DNA from: Marinomonas ostreistagni
GTDB taxonomy: Bacteria; Pseudomonadota; Gammaproteobacteria; Pseudomonadales; Marinomonadaceae
Assembly: GCF_016461785.1 (NCBI RefSeq)
Contig: NZ_JAEMUH010000001.1
Coordinates: 248,001-312,000 of the forward strand
Reading direction: 5' to 3'
DNA length: 64,000 bases
The notes under the pieces are model-generated. The model saw nothing but the letters and a program-made list of their open reading frames with translations, did no database searches and was not told the DNA's origin. This document shows, one piece after another, positions 55,527-64,000 of the stretch. Position numbers and translations under genes: made by a program. Numbering within the stretch: position 1 is the stretch's first letter; every line of letters starts with the position of its first letter.

Positions 55527-56765
55527 TTAGAACGAGCGGCTGTATTGTAGGCCAAGCAAAAGTGCATCTGCGTGAGTCGTACCAGTAATACTAGATACCG
55601 CATTGCTTTCAGCTACATCAACGTCTTGACCAAGTAAATAAGTGGCCCCAAAGTCTATACTGCTCATTTCATCTGGCTTGTAAGTCACCCCTGCTGAAAG
55701 CCACTGACGATCAGAGTCAGGTACTGAGATTGAGCGCTTTTGGTCTTGTGCGCTGGTATCGTACATATAACCTGCTCTTAGCTCCCAAGCATCATTCATA
55801 TAATACGTACCACCAATTGAGTAGTGCCAAGCATCTTGCCAGTTGTAAGTATTAATGGTCCCAGCATTTTGAGCTTCTAATGTTTTAAACTCTGACCATC
55901 GAATAAACTGAATGCTGTAATGAACTGCATACTCCGGGGCAAGGCGGTGGAAGCCAGAAAATTCAGCAATATCTGGGAGTGGCATGATTACAGTGTCAGA
56001 CTGTTTTGTTGCCGTGGCGCCAAATCGATAAACTTCCCCGTCGGCTTCAATGTCTGGGCTAAAGTGATAGTCAAAGCCAAACCTGTTGTTATCATCCACT
56101 TCAAAAAGTAGACCTAGGTTATAACCAAACCCCCAGCCATCAGCTTCTATTTCTAATAGATTGTCGACGCCGTAAAGCCCTGAAACAACAGGGTTTGCGG
56201 GACGAACAAATGTTCCTTTGCCATAGACTGCATCAACACCAGCACCTAAAGACAGTTGCTCAGTGGCTTTATAGGATCCGACAATACCAAAATTGGCGCT
56301 GACTACATCCGTTTTACCACCGTATTCATAACCAGCATATTCTTCTTCAAACTTTGTTTTAGTGCCGTAGTTTGAATACGCGTTGATACCCCAAGCGAAT
56401 TTATCGTTAACCGGATGGATATAATACAAATTTGGCACAACAGACGTATCACCAATACTGTCAGAGTTTGCATCTGCACTGCTGGCGGTCAAATTATTGG
56501 TGTAAGTACCGTCTTTTACTTCAATGTCTGTAGTAATGGTTTCGACCCCAAGGGAAAGTGCGGGCCGGTCAAATAAAGACATCGCTGCTGGGTTTCTAGC
56601 TATGACAGAGGCATTGTCGCCAATTGCTGCATCTCCTGCGTATGCTCGCCCTAAACCTGTAGCGGATTGAGCATTAAGCTGAAACCCTGCCGCATGAATA
56701 TTTAGGGCAGAAAATGCAAGCGCGGACGCTAACAACGTGCGCTTAAAAGGGAATGACGCGTTCAT
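55527..56765 (-). CDS. FadL-family outer-membrane transporter (OMPP1)
   Basis: 412-residue outer-membrane barrel. Signal peptide at 1-25 (ends NIHA), then the FadL hatch N-terminus AGFQLNAQSATGLGRAYAGDAA with the conserved NPA (IARNPAAMSLFD). Ends in Phe (LGLQYSRSF). FadL members import long-chain fatty acids or aromatic hydrocarbons; the substrate here is unknown. It is the first of four genes inserted between tilS and pyrG. Confidence 0.9.
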   Translation of the reverse strand: MNASFPFKRTLLASALAFSALNIHAAGFQLNAQSATGLGRAYAGDAAIGDNASVIARNPAAMSLFDRPALSLGVETITTDIEVKDGTYTNNLTASSADANSDSIGDTSVVPNLYYIHPVNDKFAWGINAYSNYGTKTKFEEEYAGYEYGGKTDVVSANFGIVGSYKATEQLSLGAGVDAVYGKGTFVRPANPVVSGLYGVDNLLEIEADGWGFGYNLGLLFEVDDNNRFGFDYHFSPDIEADGEVYRFGATATKQSDTVIMPLPDIAEFSGFHRLAPEYAVHYSIQFIRWSEFKTLEAQNAGTINTYNWQDAWHYSIGGTYYMNDAWELRAGYMYDTSAQDQKRSISVPDSDRQWLSAGVTYKPDEMSSIDFGATYLLGQDVDVAESNAVSSITGTTHADALLLGLQYSRSF

Positions 56766-56906
56766 ACAGTTGTTTCCTATTTCTTATTATTGGGATGGCC
56801 ATGAACCTAAGCACTTTAGGTCACAGTGAACAATTGTCTATAGACCTTAGTCTTATCTAAAAATGTATTCCATGTAATTTTGTTGCGATATTGGTGGCAA
56901 ATTCGA

Positions 56907-57587
56907 TCACATTATCGACAAAAAGTAATCTGCATGGGATTTCGTTTGTTCAACAATCTGAGCATTTAAAGCATCATTCTTGGCTATTCGCTGTTTTGCT
57001 TCTTCTGAAGATATTCCCCATACTTTTTGATGGCGCTCCATTAACTGTGTCATAGCCATATCAATAGGAATGTCTATATACCATTTTTCATCTAAGTATT
57101 GCTGTGCTTGTTCGAATCCATGTTGTGCATGAAGAATATAAAGCCCCTCAACGATAAGTAATTTAGTCTCGGAAGGTATAATGATGCTGTCTTCTATAGG
57201 GTCACCCTGAGTATGATCAAAACTCGGCCATGTTAGCGTTTGGTGAGAGTGGGATTTGAATGCGTTTAGATGTTGATGGAAGCGTTCACTATCGAAGGTC
57301 CAAGGGGCCCCACGTCGGTCAAAGGCTGCCTTAGAGTCTGGGAATGAATGTAATTGCGCTTTACTAAAATGAAACCCGTCCATGCTGACACTGACCACTT
57401 GTTTTGGGTATGCCCTATTTAGCTTAAATTCAATGTAGTTCGCTAAAGTCGATTTGCCTGATCCAGGCAGGCCAGCGATTCCAATAATATAGCGACCACT
57501 TGAGCCCTCTAAGCGCTTTTTAACCTTTGCAAGAGCGTCTTGATATGACGTTTTTTGATCCAAAATACGGAAAAGATCTAGAGTCAT
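56907..57587 (-). CDS. P-loop nucleoside/uridine kinase-like protein
   Basis: 226-residue kinase of the uridine kinase/phosphoribulokinase-like superfamily. Walker A is GIAGLPGSGKST, then VSMDGFHFSKAQL, RRGAPWTFDSERF, WPSFDHTQGDP and LLIVEGLYIL, which are the features of the sugar/pantothenate kinase-like branch. The substrate is unknown. I use the ATG at 57587 (GGATGA 6 bases upstream); one at 57596 is possible. It diverges from the DUF6482-like gene. Confidence 0.85.
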   Translation of the reverse strand: MTLDLFRILDQKTSYQDALAKVKKRLEGSSGRYIIGIAGLPGSGKSTLANYIEFKLNRAYPKQVVSVSMDGFHFSKAQLHSFPDSKAAFDRRGAPWTFDSERFHQHLNAFKSHSHQTLTWPSFDHTQGDPIEDSIIIPSETKLLIVEGLYILHAQHGFEQAQQYLDEKWYIDIPIDMAMTQLMERHQKVWGISSEEAKQRIAKNDALNAQIVEQTKSHADYFLSIM

Positions 57588-57651
57588 TTGTTTCATCCAA
57601 TGTAATAAGCATTGCGTATATCTTCTATGGTTATAAGTGGAGAGTATCGAA

Positions 57652-57945
57652 ATGACTTTAACTGAGCTAGCGAAAATTACTTCTGTGGAAAAAGTTTGCA
57701 TTCACTCGCTTGAATCAAACTTATATCAATTGTCTATTATTATTTCAGGGGAGGAGCACTATATTCAAGATGTCAAAGGAGGGTTTTTAACCAGCCATAA
57801 TAAACTAGATCTACAGCACCTTTTTAGTGATAAAAGCGTAGGTAGTATGGTTCTATGCCATCAAAGTGCTTATGACGAGATGGTTGGTCAGCCAATAGGT
57901 GAGGGAAATATTTTAGAAGTACCAATTGGTAATCCATTTAAATAA
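57652..57945 (+). CDS. DUF6482-like small protein
   Basis: 97-residue protein with a pattern I associate with the DUF6482 family (MTLTELAKIT start, a strand-rich middle ISGEEHYIQDVKGG, and CHQSAYDEMVGQP near the end). Function unknown; no membrane segment. ATG at 57652 has GGAGAG 7 bases upstream. A neighbour link to the kinase is divergent, so co-regulation is possible. Confidence 0.65.
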   Translation: MTLTELAKITSVEKVCIHSLESNLYQLSIIISGEEHYIQDVKGGFLTSHNKLDLQHLFSDKSVGSMVLCHQSAYDEMVGQPIGEGNILEVPIGNPFK

Positions 57946-58027
57946 ACGATCTTTTTTGTTTGGCTATTTATGTAGGTCACTATTGTCTATAGTTTCAGTG
58001 TTGATTAACAAACAGTAGGGTTAGATT

Positions 58028-58990
58028 GTGAAAGCAGTACTGGATTTAGACATTAGCCGTATCGTAAAAGAAACCAGTAGTATTGTTCTTATAGAGCTCG
58101 TTTCACATGATGGTAGCGCTTTGCCGCTTTACCAAGCGGGTGCTCATATTGAGCTAAAGTTGCCGAATGGTTTATTGCGGCAATACTCGTTATGTCGCTT
58201 GCCTACAACGGGTATGTCATACGAAATAGCCGTATTGAAAGACCCTCATTCGAGAGGAGGGTCTGAATTACTGCATAAAATGCAAGTGGGAGACCGTCTT
58301 CAGGCTAGCTACCCTCAAAATCACTTCCTACTTAAGAATCCGCGAAAAACGGCTATCTTGCTAGGTGCTGGAATTGGTATTACACCACTGATACCGATGG
58401 CACAGATGCTATCTAAAACGGGCGTAGATTTTGCTCTGCATTATTCTGCGAAGTCGCCAGCGTCTGCTGCATTCTATGATCAACTTAAGACATCTGTTTT
58501 TGCCGATAAAGTGCACTGGCATTTTAGTAATTCAAATTCACGGTTAGATATTGAATCTCTATTAAGGGGTTTTACTAGCCATCCGGACTTGTATATATGT
58601 GGACCTAGTCAATATATAGAAGAAGTAATGAATTGCGCAAAAGTGATGGGCTGGCCAGAAGAGAAATTGCACAGAGAGTTCTTCACGGGGACAAAATCAC
58701 CATTAATGGATCAGGTGCCGCGTGAGATGTTTCAGGTGAAGATTGCTAGCTCTGGGCAGATGATTGATGTACCGCCGGGTGTTAGTATTACAGAAGCATT
58801 GGAGATGAATGGAATTGATATCCCAATATCCTGTGAAGAAGGCTGGTGCGGCACATGTATGACTCGAGTGATTGATGGTGTTCCTGACCATAGAGATACG
58901 TTTTTATCTCCTCAAGAACATGCTCGAAATAGTCTGATAATGCCATGTTGCTCCGGATCTCGCAGTGATTGCCTTGTTCTTGATCTATAG
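58028..58990 (+). CDS. VanB/phthalate dioxygenase reductase-like ferredoxin oxidoreductase
   Basis: 320-residue electron-transfer protein in the order flavin domain (about 1-105, RQYSLCRLP), NAD domain (about 105-225, LLGAGIGITPLIPMA, YICGPSQYIEEVM) and C-terminal plant-type [2Fe-2S] domain with C-x4-C-x2-C...C (SCEEGWCGTCMTR, MPCCSGS). This is the class IA reductase order of VanB. No Rieske oxygenase is nearby, so its partner is unknown. GTG start at 58028 with AGGG upstream. Confidence 0.9.
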   Translation: MKAVLDLDISRIVKETSSIVLIELVSHDGSALPLYQAGAHIELKLPNGLLRQYSLCRLPTTGMSYEIAVLKDPHSRGGSELLHKMQVGDRLQASYPQNHFLLKNPRKTAILLGAGIGITPLIPMAQMLSKTGVDFALHYSAKSPASAAFYDQLKTSVFADKVHWHFSNSNSRLDIESLLRGFTSHPDLYICGPSQYIEEVMNCAKVMGWPEEKLHREFFTGTKSPLMDQVPREMFQVKIASSGQMIDVPPGVSITEALEMNGIDIPISCEEGWCGTCMTRVIDGVPDHRDTFLSPQEHARNSLIMPCCSGSRSDCLVLDL

Positions 58991-59061
58991 AATACGCTCT
59001 CAAATGAATGGGACGTTACGTTTTTTGATTACAAAAGAGGCAAATCTTCTGAGCTTTTACG

Positions 59062-59090
59062 TTGAGTGAATCCCGCTCTGATGCTATTAT
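59062..59090 (+). promoter_or_regulatory. Promoter of pyrG
   Basis: TTGAGT (59062-59067), 17 bases, TATTAT (59085-59090), four and five of six to consensus, about 79 bases before pyrG. A T-rich imperfect hairpin (59102-59130) lies in the leader and may be an attenuator or a remnant terminator. Confidence 0.5.
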
Positions 59091-59105
59091 TTCCTCCCGT
59101 CCTAA

Positions 59106-60803
<1,698 letters not shown>

Positions 60804-60842
60804 TTTTAGCAGACAGATGTTTGTGAATTTTTCATCTACTAA

Positions 60843-62150
<1,308 letters not shown>

Positions 62151-62167
62151 TTTACGGTCTATTTATC

Positions 62168-62195
62168 AAAGGGAGAACATTCGTTCTCCCTTTTT
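62168..62195 (+). terminator. Terminator after eno
   Basis: AAGGGAGAAC-ATTC-GTTCTCCCTT with a long T run, before ftsB. Confidence 0.88.
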
Positions 62196-62261
62196 TATTT
62201 TTTTTTCACTCAATTCGCGAAATAATGGGCACTCATTTGTCCAGAGCCTGAATCGTCCAAC

Positions 62262-62540
62262 ATGATGTTGCGTATTTTCTTAGCTATCTTTCTTTCCGTA
62301 TCCACATACTTTGCCTTTCAATTTTATTGGGGGGATCAAGGTGTAAAACGAGAAGAGGAGCTTGCCAAACAAATTGAGTATCAAGAGCAAATCAATAAAC
62401 GCTTAAAGGTACGTAATGATGCACTGCGGGCACAAATTAATGATCTTCGTCGTGGTGAGGATGCCATAGAAGAGCATGTTCGGACCGAACTCCAATATAT
62501 TAAAGACGGCGAAGTCTTTTATCGAATAGTAGAAAAGTAA
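62262..62540 (+). CDS. ftsB: FtsB, cell-division protein
   Basis: 92-residue bitopic division protein, partner of FtsL and FtsQ. One N-terminal transmembrane helix (about 2-20), then the heptad-rich coiled coil (EELAKQIEYQEQINKRLKVRN), and the conserved EDAIEEHVRTELQYIKDGEVFYRI. It precedes ispD with 1 base of overlap. No strong ribosome site is visible. Confidence 0.94.
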   Translation: MMLRIFLAIFLSVSTYFAFQFYWGDQGVKREEELAKQIEYQEQINKRLKVRNDALRAQINDLRRGEDAIEEHVRTELQYIKDGEVFYRIVEK

Positions 62541-63238
62541 TGACACAGTTTTGGGTGATTATTCCAGCGGCTGGCGTTGGAAAGCGTATGGCCAGCACAC
62601 AGCCTAAGCAATACTTAATGTTAAATGGTAAAACCATTCTGGATACCACGATAGAAAAGTTTCTAGAGCATCCGCAGATTGCGGGTATTGCTGTCGGCGT
62701 CAGTCCAGATGACGAATATTGGAAACAATCGGAGTGGGCCGGTAATCCACAAGTCGTCCGTTTCGATGGTGGCCAAGAACGGTCTGAAACCGTACTGAAT
62801 GGCTTACAAGTTTTAATGGCGATCGGTGTAGCGGATGACGAATCTGTCTTAGTGCATGATGCAGCGCGTCCGCTTGTGACTGAAGCGGCATTAACTCGGA
62901 TTATGGCGCATACAGGTGAGCAAGGTGCATTGTTAGCGATACCGTGTAAAGACACTTTGAAATTAGCCGAAGAGAAGCGTTCTACTGCGACGGTAGACCG
63001 TAGTGTGATCTGGCAAGCACAAACCCCACAAAAATTCCCACTAATGGCATTGTATCAAGGTATTGCTGCAGCAATGGAAGAGGGTATTGCGATTACCGAC
63101 GAAAGTTCGGCAATGGAATTGATTGGGTGGCAACCTGATTTGGTAGAGGGTGAATCCTGTAATCTGAAAATTACTGTGCCAGAAGATCTTGTAATTGCCC
63201 AAGCTTTGCTTAGCCTGCAGCCAACCGCTAACTCATAG
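62540..63238 (+). CDS. ispD: IspD, 2-C-methyl-D-erythritol 4-phosphate cytidylyltransferase
   Basis: 232-residue MEP-pathway enzyme. The CTP-binding G-x-G-x-R-M (PAAGVGKRM) and KQYLMLNGKTIL motifs, then VLVHDAARPLVTE and the Asp/Lys blocks IPCKDTLK. Overlaps ftsB by 1 base (TAATG) and leads into ispF after 9 bases. Confidence 0.96.
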   Translation: MTQFWVIIPAAGVGKRMASTQPKQYLMLNGKTILDTTIEKFLEHPQIAGIAVGVSPDDEYWKQSEWAGNPQVVRFDGGQERSETVLNGLQVLMAIGVADDESVLVHDAARPLVTEAALTRIMAHTGEQGALLAIPCKDTLKLAEEKRSTATVDRSVIWQAQTPQKFPLMALYQGIAAAMEEGIAITDESSAMELIGWQPDLVEGESCNLKITVPEDLVIAQALLSLQPTANS

Positions 63239-63247
63239 GAGAATGCT

Positions 63248-63736
63248 ATGCTTCCATTTCGTATAGGCCACGGCTTTGATGTTCATAAATTTGGAGAAGG
63301 CGACCATATTATTATTGGTGGTGTTTCCATACCCTATGACAAAGGGCTGATAGCGCACTCCGATGGCGATGTTGCGCTACATGCTTTAACGGACGCTTTG
63401 CTTGGCGCGGCCGCATTGGGGGATATTGGTAAACACTTTCCTGATACGGATGCTGAATTTGAAGGTGCTGATAGCCGAGTGTTGTTGCGTCAGGTTTATT
63501 CAGAGATTCAAAAGCTCGGCTGGTCTGTAGCTAACGTTGATGTAACTATTATCGCGCAAGCACCTAAAATGCGACCGCATATTGATGACATGCGTGCCAA
63601 CATAGCCGAGGATCTTCAAATCGATATGTCAGCCACGAACGTCAAAGCAACGACAACGGAGAAGTTGGGGTTCACTGGGCGTAAAGAAGGTATTGCTGTC
63701 GAAGCCGTGGCACTATTGTACCGAGAGAATGCATGA
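63248..63736 (+). CDS. ispF: IspF, MECDP synthase
   Basis: 162-residue trimeric enzyme making 2-C-methyl-D-erythritol 2,4-cyclodiphosphate. Metal ligands D-x-H ([13 protein letters not shown]) and the second-site [18 protein letters not shown] are present; the C-terminal [17 protein letters not shown] is typical. AGGAG 6 bases before the ATG. It overlaps truD in ATGA. Confidence 0.97.
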   Translation: MLPFRIGHGFDVHKFGEGDHIIIGGVSIPYDKGLIAHSDGDVALHALTDALLGAAALGDIGKHFPDTDAEFEGADSRVLLRQVYSEIQKLGWSVANVDVTIIAQAPKMRPHIDDMRANIAEDLQIDMSATNVKATTTEKLGFTGRKEGIAVEAVALLYRENA

Positions 63737-64000
63737 ACACTGATTGGCATTACGCGTGGACAGTACCCCATGCGCGCGCAGATTTAAAAACCTTTGCCAG
63801 CGATTTCCTTGTTGAAGAAATCTTAGGATTTGAACCAGAAGGCAAAGGCGAGTTCGTTTATTTGTGGATTGAGAAGCAGGGTGTTAATACTGATTACTTA
63901 GCCAAACGTTTGGCACAAGCTGCCGATATTTCTCCGAATAGAGTGACCTATGCGGGGGTTAAGGATCGACATGCTTGTACGCGCCAGTGGTTTTGTTTGC
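63733..64000 (+). CDS. truD: TruD, tRNA pseudouridine(13) synthase, N-terminal part (runs off window)
   Basis: First 89 residues of TruD. Visible blocks are [22 protein letters not shown] and the catalytic region [17 protein letters not shown], with the catalytic Asp in VKDRH. The ATG at 63733 overlaps the ispF stop. The rest is outside the window. Confidence 0.95.
   Translation, partial: MNTDWHYAWTVPHARADLKTFASDFLVEEILGFEPEGKGEFVYLWIEKQGVNTDYLAKRLAQAADISPNRVTYAGVKDRHACTRQWFCL

Overview
The window is chromosomal DNA from a marine gammaproteobacterium of the Oceanospirillales/Pseudomonas side of the class. A Marinomonas-like bacterium fits best. The evidence is moderate AT richness, a cold-shock pair, gene neighbourhoods shared with Pseudomonas (lysA-dapF-DUF484-yigB, hemC-hemD-hemX-hemY facing argH, lolB-ispE-prs-rplY-pth-ychF behind hemA, bamD opposite rluD-pgeF-clpB), and a Pseudomonas-style tandem ArgR-like site before argF. 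The genus is an inference; no 16S gene is present. Almost the whole window is housekeeping sequence. I see no transposase, integrase, phage, CRISPR array or defence island.

Layout. 1-5.7 kb: mnmC (cut by the window edge), a periplasmic cyclophilin, a Rdx-type CxxC protein, and the yci cluster (yciI, yciB, rnm, yciO, rluB). 5.2-8.9 kb: a DUF1499 protein, an RstA/RstB-like two-component pair and metR. 9-13.6 kb: argF, grxD, a glyoxalase-like protein, a LysR regulator, ldhA and a cold-shock gene with a long leader. 13.6-19.9 kb: a TSUP permease, a porin, a ChrR-type cupin with an FAH-family hydrolase, a DTW protein, amtB behind a sigma-54-type promoter, and a second cold-shock gene. 19.9-26.1 kb: bamD, rluD, pgeF, clpB and a small outer-membrane protein.

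26.2-26.6 kb holds five tRNA genes (Gln-Met-Gln-Met-Gln) on the minus strand, with their own promoter. They lie downstream of a long co-directional minus-strand series: a TPR lipoprotein, lolB, ispE, prs, rplY, pth and ychF. Divergent from that series is hemA-prfA-prmC. 36.7-40.5 kb: yaaA, a small ORF, a BASS-like transporter and a PAS-containing chemoreceptor. 40.5-46.3 kb: hemC-hemD-hemX-hemY on the minus strand, opposite argH. 46.3-51.4 kb: an unrecognised TonB-like membrane protein, a 41-residue LptM lipoprotein, lysA, dapF, a DUF484 gene, yigB and trxA; xerC is absent from its usual place. 51.4-64 kb: an M23 endopeptidase, tyrS, tilS, a four-gene insert (FadL-like porin, P-loop kinase, DUF6482-like protein, VanB-like reductase), then pyrG-eno-ftsB-ispD-ispF-truD (truD cut by the window edge).

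How the genes work together. Heme synthesis is represented by hemA, hemC, hemD, hemX and hemY; isoprenoid synthesis by ispD, ispE and ispF; arginine synthesis by argF and argH; lysine/peptidoglycan precursors by lysA and dapF; outer-membrane building by bamD, lolB and lptM; translation by prfA, prmC, pth, tyrS, tilS, mnmC, rluB, rluD and truD. The most interesting signals are regulatory: the direct repeats before argF, the sigma-54 site plus 19-bp direct repeats before amtB, the long structured leaders of both csp genes, a start-stop ATGTGA element on the hemC start, and departures from conserved gene order. I found no clearly novel multi-gene system.
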